Assembly (NCBI RefSeq): GCF_000150275.1
Contig: NW_002060945.1
Span: 1,740,199-1,804,198 of the forward strand
Direction: 5' to 3'
Length of the DNA stretch: 64,000 nucleotides
From: Trichoplax adhaerens
Taxonomy: Eukaryota > Placozoa > Uniplacotomia > Trichoplacea > Trichoplacidae
Shown here one piece after another: positions 12,101 to 22,512 of the stretch. Under the pieces are notes generated by a model, which was given only the letters and a program-made list of their open reading frames with translations, did not search any database and was not told the DNA's origin. The first letter of the stretch is position 1; every line of letters begins with the position of its first letter. A program made the translations under genes and the position numbers.

Positions 12101-14590
12101 ATAACTTCTATAGCTCCCATAGTGTTGCTATTAAATATATTTCGTTCAAGATGAATGTTAGCCTTTATATCGAGGCTCTTCATTCCGTAGCCACCATTAT
12201 TTGCGATGCGACAATCTACTACTGCAATATTACTATTGGAACGAAGATATAGCCCATGGTTGCGGCTATTAATTATTTTAGATGAGTGGATAGTCATATT
12301 TGCTCCATGAAGAGCAATACCATTACCAAAACTATCTGTGATTGCCACATTGTTAATAATCAATTTGCTTCCTCTAGCTGTAATTGCTGCAGCATTTTCG
12401 GGAGTTTTACTTCCACCAGCATGATATAAATCTAAGTAGCTTAGCTGAGTTATTAGTGGTATGGTATTATGTATTATTATTCCTTGCCATTGCTTGCCAT
12501 TAGTTCCAATAGCTACTCGTTGAAGTTGAGAACCTTGTATTATCAAACGACCATGGACAGTAATACTAATTCCTTCGGCACTAACTATCCTAGTTCCTTC
12601 TTCGATAGTTAGAATTCCTTTAGTACCAATAGTCATCGAAGACGTAATAAAATAGGGGCCTTTCTCGGCGCGCCATTTCACTTCATGATTGATTTTGGCA
12701 TCGTCTTGATCAATTATACTGCCTATCATGACATCAATTAAAAAATTAATTTAACGAGGCTAATATAGCTCCGAAAATAATCTTATTGTTTATTGCTCGC
12801 TAAGCATCTTGTCCTTTACCTGACGTAGGTACAATGCAATAAAGCGGTAGATCGGTCACCTGTAGGTAGTAAACGTAATAACCAGGGCGACATTGCTGAA
12901 TTATAATCTTGGTTTGATCATGTATGCATAGGTCCTGCTTATATAAGTAACTGTTTGTACTTCCTGTATAAATTTGCAGAATATGGTGTAATTTCAGTAA
13001 TATAAAGATGGTGCTAGATCCAGTTCTATTTTTATACGACCGATATGTGAAGATAATTTCAAGGAATGACAGTAAAATTCCTCACGTGGTAGAAATTACA
13101 TTTACTTTTATATGAAAGCTATTATGTTTTCAGTTGAAGCAATATATAATAATTTCCTGCTAATCGTCCATCCTCATATAAGAATCTAATATTATTGCAG
13201 ACTAAAATTGAGGTTATAGGAATAAGTACCGGATATTTGAAGTATTTTTATATTGCTGTAGTAATGAACAATACTAACTATCGGTGAAATATTAGAATTT
13301 GGAACGCGAGAATTTCATGTAAACTATATAGAGCTTGATGTTGCTCGACCTAAGCTGAGGTTAGAAGAAGAACTGGAAATTGTACATTAAAAATTTCTTA
13401 CAAGTAACGCCTTGAATGTAATAGTAGCAGTAATGTCAAGTATACTGTAATAACAATTTCGATGCACTTATTTGGAATTACCGCAGAAGTAAATATCTCA
13501 CGGAAGATGTCAGAAGATTGACTGATTGACCTAAATAAAGTCTAGATACCCATGTCAGGGAATACTAAGAAGAAAAGAGACTTCTTATGAGCTAGAGGGC
13601 AGTTTTTTTTTACAATTATCGTAGTAGGTCTAATTTTGACCTGCCAATTCTAAAAGCTTCATAACTTGTAGATCACGATTTGCAGAGTATACAGACTTCA
13701 TTAGATTAATTGATCAACATAACCCTAGAAGACCGTTCGCAATGTACAGTATTTGTTGAAAATAGTATACAGAATGATGCTTTAATGTCCCTCCTTACAA
13801 GTATCTATCCTCTACACTCAGAGCCAATATTAAACTTTGTTTTAGTACGGCTACATTAAAATTAAAAGTTTGATCATACTTTACAGCTACGTGTAGTGCC
13901 CCGGCTTCCTGCTCAATATCTTGTACTTACCGTTATAAGGTATTTTATCCTCTATCCATCGCCATTGATCCATCCCACAAATCGGAGCACCAATTCGATT
14001 TGAACAAGAGCTCTTAATCTTACCATCATAAGTGCCAACATCAGTTCGAATTCGAAATCGAAACCAACCGTGATTAGTATGATATTGGTTTCGGCCATAT
14101 CCAATTCCTAGCTTAGCCGACGAGTTACGTTCATTTTCATGAGAGAAATCATATATAGAGTATCGATGGCATCCGTTTAATAATTCTGTAATCAAATTAT
14201 AAAATCGATCAAATATCGAGTCACACGGTATGTATTTCCTGAAATCTTTTCTACTTTAATTAAGTTTGCATTCAGGATTGTAAGGTGAGTATTTAGCGAG
14301 ACCACATTAAATTGGATATTTTAGAATACAAATGATTCCTCAGCTATTACAGCTCCTCATATTTTACGATGTTAACATGACAAAGCACGTGCATTTGTTG
14401 GCTGAGTTCCCTGCACTCATTTATGTGTAATTATGAATCTGTACAAGCTTATAGTTCAGTTCTTATACAAACAGGAAAAGAATAGTTATAAAGTATTGGA
14501 GTACTAGTTAGGTATATAGCATCATTATTTACCTGCTTCAACTCCTAAGAATAGGATTGCAAAAAATAGTCGAGAAATTTTACCTCCCAT
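9157..14590 (-). CDS. D8C plus Bark/Anakonda-like beta-helix single-pass membrane protein
   Basis: Six exons in phase, 5' to 3' on the minus strand: 14590-14533, 14185-13931, 12963-12820, 12722-9641, 9515-9430, 9344-9157; 1,270 residues. Exon 1 is a signal peptide (MGGKISRLFFAILFLGVEA). Exons 2-3 (about residues 20-152) resemble a D8C domain: Trp/Arg-Phe core near GWFRFR, CG(M) motif, and a C-terminal half with QCRPGYYVYYL. Exon 4 is a long right-handed beta-helix region with two Bark-type signatures, DARYCYWGS and DARFSYWGS, each followed by an Ile-Arg/Asn-Asp-Phe segment. The last exon holds one membrane helix (about 1221-1247), then about 22 basic cytoplasmic residues. Intron 2 (12964-13930, 967 nt) shows nothing else. 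In insects Bark/Anakonda acts at tricellular septate junctions; a junction or adhesion role here is inference. A final splice donor at GAG|GTACAT is possible, so the tail could be longer. Domain assignments are from remembered motifs, not a search. Confidence 0.85.
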
Positions 14591-15279
14591 TTCTGTCGAA
14601 AAGCTTCCGTCTTAGAACTGGTGAGAAAAATATCGATAGAGAGGTATTTATACTTTAGGATTTTAGAAGGATCGAATGGAAAAGATGACGGTGGGTATCA
14701 CACTTTAGGTGATAATTTATTACAATCCAATCTAAAAATCGCCATTTATAACTACAGCTATAGCTATTACTGACAAATTAATTTAGAGCTATGTTTTAAC
14801 ACCTTTCCATTGGCTCTGTAGATTACAAGATGTCAATTTCTCTCTCACACTCTTGCAATTCCATCTCCACAGCGCGAGGTGTTGGTCGTTATATTCCTTA
14901 TATTGCTACTGAATAAGTTCTAGCAATAATAATTTTATCGGGAAGATATGGCTGTGTTAAGAAGAGCTAATACGTCAATCGTATAGAGACCCAATACCAT
15001 GGAGCACATGTTTCATTGTAGCATATATCTGGCGAATTAATGATAATTCATTTTCGTAATTCCTGAATCGATCGCGTCATAAAGTCTTAAATCTAGCTTG
15101 TAAAGTAGCATTTAAAATCATTTATACAGTCTATTTATCAGTATATATCCGAATAAATACAACACTGTTGGCAGTTATCAAGCATTTTTTTAAGTATATG
15201 ATACAGCATAAACCGCTGCAGAATAGTCGTTTGCTGACAATTATCATGTGAAAGGATTACTTTCCGCATAGGGCACTTA

Positions 15280-15670
15280 GAACCATTTCAGGATTGACCA
15301 AGGCTTTGGTTATTATTGATAACTTTTACTGTCTAAATAAAATTTAGCTAAGAGCTTGTAGAGCTTTAATATAACAGAATAAGGATTAAATTTAAATTAA
15401 TTTGAGAGCTGATGCAAAATGACTTCAGGATTAATCAAGGCTATACTACTCATTGCCAGCTGTTATCAAACAACTAAATTCAACATGGAGTTTGTAGAGT
15501 CTTAGTGTAGCAGAATAAAGCTTAAGTTTGGTTGATTTGAGAGCAGATTCAAAGTTGCTTCAGGATTAATCAAGGCTATCCTAATTATTGCAAACTGTTA
15601 ATCACATCACTTAAATTCAATAAAGAGTTTGTTGCGTCTAGAATAGCAGAGGAATGGCTAATATTGATTT
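15280..15670. repeat. Three-copy tandem repeat, period about 131-136 bp
   Basis: The phrase TTCAGGATTRAYCAAGGCT recurs at about 15291, 15422 and 15558, each followed by similar AT-rich sequence including GAGCTTGTAGAG or GAGTTTGTAGAG variants and a Leu-Ile-rich-looking AT tract. Copies have diverged by substitutions and small indels. Confidence 0.75.
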
Positions 15671-16131
15671 AATAAGTGCAAATGCAAAGCTAGATAATGG
15701 CTTTTGTTGATAGATTTGTAATAAATTATACCGGGAATTAAAATCGATCAGGTAAGAAAGATTAAATACTGTTATCAATTAGGAGTAAAACTATGATACT
15801 TTGCTTGCTAATATTGATGATATGTAACTCTGTTGGCCAAAGGAACATTATGATTCATAGTAATATTCATGGTAACCTTCGCATTGGATAAATATGCCGC
15901 TGTGACTATTAACAGGGCAAGTAGAGATTGCTGAACTTTGAGTGCCATTATTGGTCAAGATGGGTCAAGTTTTAAAATTGACTAAATCTCCATATTTAGA
16001 GTAGTCTTGTTTTCTTGATAGCTAATTATATGCATTCTCAGCTATTTAGTCATTGAAAAATGAATTTACTAATGATCTACGGTATGTTAATACAGTACTA
16101 TTAGATCAATCAATCCTGCATCGATTAATCC

Positions 16132-16404
16132 CTATTTCCTCATACACCGTGCGTTTTTATTTCCCAGTTTAAATCCAATTTTGCTTTTTAACCAAACGCA
16201 AAAGCATTGATCTTTGGCAGTCATTAGCACATGGATTAGTAAGAGATTTTCATACCAATCACTCGCATCAAAGGAATACCATACGGTCTGCCATAGATGA
16301 TAATTGTCAGCAGGATAATATCCCCATATGTGCCTTTTGCTACCTTGACCTCTATGGTTTTGATATGCTAAAACCTGCGCAGCTGTAGGTTCATGATAGC
16401 CCAT
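16132..16404 (-). CDS. Uncertain 90-codon open frame
   Basis: An ATG-initiated frame that I cannot assign to any family. It is Tyr/Trp-rich (WGYYPADNYHLW, SFDASDWYENLLL), an amino-acid mix more protein-like than most random AT-rich frames, but has no signal peptide or known motif. It could be an exon of an unseen gene; possible splice acceptors (CCTACAG, CTGCGCAG) occur near its start. It sits between two well-supported genes, with a tandem repeat downstream of it on its own strand. Confidence 0.15.
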   Translation of the reverse strand: MGYHEPTAAQVLAYQNHRGQGSKRHIWGYYPADNYHLWQTVWYSFDASDWYENLLLIHVLMTAKDQCFCVWLKSKIGFKLGNKNARCMRK

Positions 16405-16910
16405 GTAAGTGTAGCAAGAGTGTTACTGACTTAATTTCGTTATAAAATTTTTTTAATTTAGCAATCTTTATACGTTATTAGCTCTTGGATACTATCGTCA
16501 AGATCACTGAAATGCTGTGGGAAAGTAGATGTTGTATTTGGTTTTTACTTGCTCCTACATATAATTGATCAAGTTATTGAAATTTCGTAGCAATTATCTT
16601 CAGTAAACTTGAATGCTTTTCATTTTATCGTTGCTAATATCGATCTAATTGCTCATACGTTCACCTAATCTTTCCCCCTAGCATAAATTACAGTTATTCA
16701 ACATTTTTTCCTATTTTCTCACAGTCTAAAGAGATCTTAATTTTATATTTTATCAATCAATGATTTAACTATTAATCGATTTTCTGGATATCTTTCTTAG
16801 CTAAATAAAGTATTTAGTTAATAATTAGAATAGTAAGAGACCTGATCTTATAGTCTTATCGCGTACTTTTAGTTAGATATCAATATTAAAAGGTTTATGT
16901 TAAATCGAGG

Positions 16911-16922
16911 ATGAAAACGTGA
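16911..16922 (+). promoter_or_regulatory. Three-codon upstream ORF overlapping the FAM78-like start codon
   Basis: ATG AAA ACG TGA ends so that the A of TGA is the A of the main ATG (TGATG arrangement). This would allow termination-reinitiation if the 5' UTR includes it. Transcript ends are not known. Confidence 0.5.
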
Positions 16923-17746
16923 TGACAACACTGTCTAACGTTAACATTGTCGACTGCAATCTTAGTGTTCCAAGCGTTGAGATTGGCATCGATAAACCCA
17001 AAATTAGGTGGACAGAAAATGTTGCCGGATTACATATTTATATTCCATCTATTTATGCAAAATGTCAGGTTGAGGTTCCATCTTTAGCAGAAGAAGATGA
17101 ATGGACAATTGGTTGGGTGCAAGCGATGACAGCATTTCTAGCTGATAATACTTACGGCCAATCTGGTGTTTCTAGTCGTGAAGTGCCAATGCTTCGCAGT
17201 GGTCAAGTGAATGCCATCAATATTTGCAGTAATAAAGGCGAGCAACCTTGGTTTACTAAAAATGGCAATAAAAAACTAGTTTGTGGTCCAACATCGAGTA
17301 GTACGCTCCTTGAAATTAAATTCTCTGATCAGTTCATCATCGACGTCCCTTGGGATCTGCCCCATTACTGCAAAGAAGCAGCAATGGATGATAATGCTAT
17401 TGATGAGGTCCTTTCAGAACCCTATCTTAGCGGCATTTATCATAACCAATCATTTATTGTATGGTTAGCTGCTCGCAATCAACAATCGAGCCAGTTATTC
17501 CCTCTAGTTACGGTTAAATGGAATTTAATATTTCATTTTGAAGTCTGTCCATTCCAAAGATTAGGTAAAAGGGCTAAGCAAATGCCACCACTCTTTTTGC
17601 AGTCGCCTCAAGTTGCGCAAAATGAAGCTATACCGCAATCGGTGATTACTGGCAGTCTATATAACGAAGCGGTATCAACGGTTTGGAGATCTCAAACCTG
17701 CAACACAGTTATATCTAAACCAAATAGCAAATGCCAAATCATGTAA
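16922..17746 (+). CDS. FAM78-like protein, intronless, with C-terminal CaaX box
   Basis: 274 residues in one exon, starting at the first ATG. The frame is open one codon upstream through a GTG, which I do not count as a start in an animal gene. Resemblance to vertebrate FAM78A/B is seen in EWTIGWVQAM, NTYGQSGVSSREVPMLRSG, the spaced PWF and VCGPT segments, and SFIVWLAARN followed by VKWNL. Length matches FAM78 (about 260-285 residues). The molecular function of FAM78 is not known to me. The last four residues are CQIM, a good CaaX prenylation signal with Met favouring farnesylation. Vertebrate FAM78A, as I recall it, starts Met-Gly-Cys, suggesting N-terminal lipidation; this protein lacks that. 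So membrane anchoring may have moved from one end to the other. The family call rests on motif memory. Confidence 0.75.
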   Translation: MTTLSNVNIVDCNLSVPSVEIGIDKPKIRWTENVAGLHIYIPSIYAKCQVEVPSLAEEDEWTIGWVQAMTAFLADNTYGQSGVSSREVPMLRSGQVNAINICSNKGEQPWFTKNGNKKLVCGPTSSSTLLEIKFSDQFIIDVPWDLPHYCKEAAMDDNAIDEVLSEPYLSGIYHNQSFIVWLAARNQQSSQLFPLVTVKWNLIFHFEVCPFQRLGKRAKQMPPLFLQSPQVAQNEAIPQSVITGSLYNEAVSTVWRSQTCNTVISKPNSKCQIM

Positions 17747-18496
17747 TAATCAACCTAGATTGCTATATCAACAAAGGTGGTCCTCTTAAATACGCGTAGG
17801 TATTGGAATAGGCTGAGAATAATTCTGTCTCAGGTTAACAATCGCAGCCTTGATTCCTTGCGGTTAAAATTGATTTTGTATACGGTGAGAATTGGCGTAG
17901 TTTATAGCGTTTGGGTAAGCCTAGAACATCAGGTATCTCTTCTTCGTTTGATGGAATACAAGGCAAGATATTTATGAAGTCTCGACGAAATATGGAAGCA
18001 ATGATTGCTATATGCGTTTCTAAGTAATACATTCGTATATGAGTTTGGCAGCGTTTATTAATCTTTTTCTATGATCGTTTTTGCTTGAAGAGTTTATAAA
18101 CTTGAAAAGTTTTATTACAACTTTAAATGTTGTATGATTATATTAAAGAGTGTAATGTGTACGATTCGATTACGGAAGATTTTTCTGGTCGCAATATAAT
18201 TTGTAGACTCTTAGAAATTGTTTTAATTATTGATTAGAATCAAGTTTCTGTTGTCAACTAATTAAGTAACAATTCGATACAGTAAGTCAGTCTTGCAAAA
18301 CTGTAGCAATATGAAACTAAATACCACCTAATCTGCTACAGCTAAGAGAAAAATGATTAACTTTATCAATATGATTACAATTTATTTTCGACGTCCAAGG
18401 AATATTTTAAAATAGTATACATTAATCTAAGGTTTTTACAACGTACAATAGGACAAATAAAGGGATTAAAACAGCTGTGTTAGTTGGTAAAATGAT
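17747..18496. other. Convergent intergenic region between the FAM78-like gene and La
   Basis: 750 nt between two stop codons on opposite strands. No coding resemblance or repeats are seen. The La stop codon overlaps a minus-strand AATAAA (18496-18501), and another minus-strand AATAAA lies near 18380. Confidence 0.6.
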
Positions 18497-21400
18497 TTAT
18501 TCAGTTTTTTCTTGCTTTGCAGCGGGTTCCTTTACATATAAATTAATAAAAGAGGTAATTTTTAGCGAGATAGTAATTTCAGATAGATTGCTATATTTCA
18601 GCTGGGATATGCAAGTCGTATTTTGTATTACATTTTAAAAATTTTACATGCAGGGTTTATTACCTCAGTATCATCGTCATTATCATCATTTGTTCGGCCA
18701 CGCTTACCACGGCCTTTACCGAACCTCTTCTTATTTCCGTCCTTTCTAGTATTAACCTTTCGCTTACCTGGCAGTGAATTATATTGAGGTTTTGTAAGCA
18801 AATAAACTTTTCGTGGACACGTCAGTCTTGAAAATGATTACAACTTACGTCGTTTTTCCTTCATTTTTACTCTATCGGCATTGTATTTGATCCAGTATTG
18901 CTTTTCCTCATCATCTATATTAAAAATTGACTGAGTGAGTAGGATTGTCCAAATGTAACTGCTTGAACTATTGTATATTTAATGTCAAATATATGTAGTT
19001 AACTAACCAGCTAAAACTTTTACGGTTGACTCAACGTCACGAATGACTATTTTCCCATCATTTTTTTCTTTAACTTTTTCAATCGCACGTGTGGCGCCAT
19101 CACCTTCCGTGAACCTTATGTAGCCCTAAAGTGTTACATAAAGCATTTGGTGAATTAAATGCTAACAAACGATTGATATCAGCGCACATAGTTACCTCAG
19201 TATCATTTCGGGAAAAATCTACAAAACTAATACTTTCAAATTCTCCAAAGATTTCCTACGCAAAAAATATGCATAGATAATTATAATTTGCAATCAATGA
19301 GCGTATAAATCCTTTCAAGTCATTGGCTACATTGTACGACATACCTTCAGATCTTCACGAGATGTTTGTTCTCCGACGTCCTTGAAATACATAATACAGC
19401 CCTTTTCGTAATCAGGCACTTCTTCCTATTATGCAAAATGCAGCTTTTAATCATTTCGCGCGTACATCCTGCACAATGATGAGAAGACATTATGAAATTA
19501 CCTTTTCTTCTTGATCATCGTTCTCTGCGTCTTCATCGTCAGAGTTGTTCTGTTGTCTAACGGGGAATATTCCAAGATCGTGTAAATTTGACATAAGTAA
19601 CAGCTAGTATCTCTTTTACTACTAACCCTCCAGCAGTAAGACGCTTTGCCAGCTTCGTTTCGGCTCTCTCTTTGCGTTTTTTCTCGTAGTAGTTCTTTCT
19701 AGTAAATGATTGCATCCAGATATTAACATCAGGGCTGTAAAATAGGTAAATCGTAAAGCAGTAACTTTTAGAAATCAATCAAACTTACTGATACAATCTT
19801 TCTAGCTCTGATTCTTGAAATGTAATGTTTTCACCGTTGACAAATTTTACAGCATCTTCTTGCTTGCAGAATTCAACAAAGATTGAGCCCTATCCGATGA
19901 AAGGGAAATTATTGTCAGTACTCGTAAGATTAGTTCCCGTAACATTCTGTTATCAAAGTTAACGCGTTGTCACACCTTAAAGTTCCTGTCCTTGTATCTT
20001 CGCATTCTAATATAATTTACCTGAGATGAAGTAAAAAAGGTAAAAATGATATAAATTTTAAGGAAGATTGGATAAATGATTAATTGTATGTAGTGCTACT
20101 TGTAAATGTCGTATTACTACTTACTTGTCCAAATGTCGTTATGAAATTTTCGATTTGTTCTAATGAGGTTTCTGGAGGAAAACCTTTCTGTAAAATTGAT
20201 TAAAATGCATTATTATGTTGAGTCCAGTTTAAGGTTACCATATTTGATTATGGTCATTGCGGTACCCATATTGTACAACATGACTGGAGAACGAATACAA
20301 TGTAATCTTTACAGAAATGATAATTGTATATGTTACTACCTAAGTAGGTTGTAAAAGTCACAAGTTAATTTATTCCACGCATCATAATACTGACCACGTA
20401 TACAGTACGACTTTTCATATCCACCCGTTTGTCTTCAGTTACAATTTCAATTGGGTTAGCGGCACTACGTTGAAGACTCTGCCCATCTTCACTTATCTGT
20501 TAACAGTGATCGATGTGTTATCAATTACACGCACGGTAGCTACATAGAAATGTTAAAACTACAACAGATTAATCGTATGTCCAATTTATCCGGTATTGGA
20601 AAGGTATAAGTTTGAATAGAAAGTATCACGACAGAAGTTCCATTTAAATCTGAGGACTGCCGACTGTAGTAAGTATAATATTCACATAAGCAAGTCCTAT
20701 TGGTATGTCATTCATTCATGGATAATTATATATAATAGCTATAATTTGCCTAGAACCACAATTTTCTTATACCTCGACGACATTGTTTGTTGATTTCTTC
20801 AAAGCTGCCATAATGACATCTGTATCCGTGGATAATGACTAAATGTTAAAGTTACAGTGGTATATTGCATTAGTCATAATATCATTCATATGATAGTTTA
20901 CTCGACGCGGTATATCCTTGTTAATAAGCTTTTGGCATATCAAAAGATTTCAATTTACAAATTACCTTTAACCTGTTGAAAGTCATTAATACTGACAATG
21001 GTATCCCTATATACGTGCATAGTCATTCTGTTAAGGTGTATCAATAGCGGAGGATTTTTCCATAATTACATCCAATTAATACATTTGGCTCTATTATTGC
21101 TTAGCGATGGTAATCCATAATTATATCATGACTATATTGATCATACAAGTGATTATTTGTAAATTGCAATATCAAAACAGCATGTACATGAGTATGTAAA
21201 AGATACAGCCATTATTTTCAACGATCTTCTCCTGCAGGAAACGATCCCTTGGTAAGTTATGGTCACCAAAGTAGAACTGCATAGGAAGAGCAATAAGCAA
21301 TTAGCACTTGTTTTAGTATTACATATAATAGAAGGTTTAATGAAATGGATATATTCGATTGTTAACGGGCCTGATGAGTTTTATAATAATACTAAAAGCA

Positions 21401-22512
21401 CATCATCGCAATTCAGCTCACTATATGAGTATACATGTGATGATATTGTACGTTCATTGCTATGAGGGAATATTAAAGTGACTAAAGAGACGAGCTGTAT
21501 AAAGGATAATTGATTCATTATCAAGTGCTTGTAACGGATTCAATTAGCGCAGTTATTACACCTATACGAGAATCAAAAAGGCGATGATGGATTATGTAGG
21601 CCAGATATTATCCACGTAATCGTATTAGATTCTATCTGCAGGATTCTATTTGCAGTCAATCTGTTTTTGGTACTATTTCCATAAGTTGAGGCCCAAAGCT
21701 AGTACTGATATTATCCATGTAGTCGTATTAGATTCTATCTACAGGATTCTGTTTGTAGTCAATATGTTTTTGGTACGGTAGTATTTCCGTAAGTTGAGGC
21801 TCCAAGCTAGTGCTGATATTATCCATGTAGTCGTATTAGATTCTATCTACAGGATTCTGTTTGCAGTCAATATGTTTTTGGTACTATTTCCATAAGTTGA
21901 GGCTAAATAAAAGCTAGTACTGCTTTGCCTCGACACTGGTACGGCGGCACATTGTCCATGCAAAGTGTTCTATGAACTATTGAGATATACTATACCACAG
22001 TATTCAACATCAAAAGTAACTTTGTTCGTGCTACTTCAGGAAATGGATAGGAAAGCTAGTACTGCTTGGCCTCTGCAATCGTGGAGGATACTGCACACTG
22101 TGCAGTGTCCATTCAAAGTGTTATCCATTATTTGATACCAAAGGAGTATAGGAGCTCGCTATCCAACGCATGACGAAGAGGAGGAGATTGGTAGGGCCTA
22201 TTGCAAGCCTTCTTACAGGCTAAATTTAATGACCGCCTGTACTACAGAAAGGTTGCAATACAGACAGTCTATCATGGTAATCGTAGACTTGTTAAAGTTC
22301 ATCAATACTGCAGTCCCAGTTATACTCTTCAAGTATATTGAGTTTCAACTATCAGTATAGTAGCCAACATAGAAACTATTCGATGATGTAGGTATCGACG
22401 CAACAATCCAATGACAAGAAGGAATATTGCATCAGCTTGTCAGCAACAACGACATTACCTCAATTTGTTTGATAATTTTCAATTCTAACTCGCTTGGCTC
22501 AGCTTCTGCCAT
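18497..22512 (-). CDS. SSB: Lupus La autoantigen homologue (RNA-binding La protein)
   Basis: Binds the UUU-3'OH tail of RNA polymerase III transcripts and aids their folding and processing, mainly in the nucleus. Sixteen exons join in phase, 5' to 3': 22512-22459, 21276-21207, 21006-20966, 20838-20773, 20496-20395, 20187-20125, 20020-19976, 19889-19789, 19734-19627, 19556-19502, 19425-19345, 19255-19196, 19125-19008, 18914-18849, 18767-18664, 18529-18497; 388 residues (human La 408). La motif: KQIEFYFGDHNLPRDRF, keeping the Gln, second Tyr, Asp and Phe that grip the UUU end; the first Tyr is Phe. RRM1 covers RTVYVKGFP to KGSIFVEF. A basic linker and acidic stretch follow, then RRM2 (KGCIMYFKDV to GYIRF). 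The tail is basic (KRFGKGRGKRGR), then acidic, ending EPAAKQEKTE. Intron 1 is 1.2 kb and carries tandem repeats; most other introns are below 250 nt. Confidence 0.96.
21604..21925. repeat. Three-copy tandem repeat inside La intron 1
   Basis: Unit of 103-107 bp starting GATATTATCCAYGTARTCG at 21604, 21707 and 21814, each continuing through RATTCTATCTRCAGGATTCT and GTTTTTGGTAC. Copies 2 and 3 are closest to each other. Just downstream, 21915-22130, is a looser duplication beginning AGCTAGTACTGCTT and ending at CAAAGTGTT. Confidence 0.85.

Larger units (their letters stand above)
14591..16921. other. Divergent intergenic region upstream of the D8C/Bark-like and FAM78-like genes
   Basis: The two genes are transcribed away from each other and share this 2.3-kb region. 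It holds a small three-copy tandem repeat near 15.3-15.7 kb and one minus-strand open frame of uncertain status at 16132-16404. The 300 nt before the FAM78-like start are very AT-rich. Confidence 0.6.

Noticed and set aside
16919-16921. GTG as start of the FAM78-like protein
   Set aside because: Animal genes rarely start at GTG and an ATG is the next codon.
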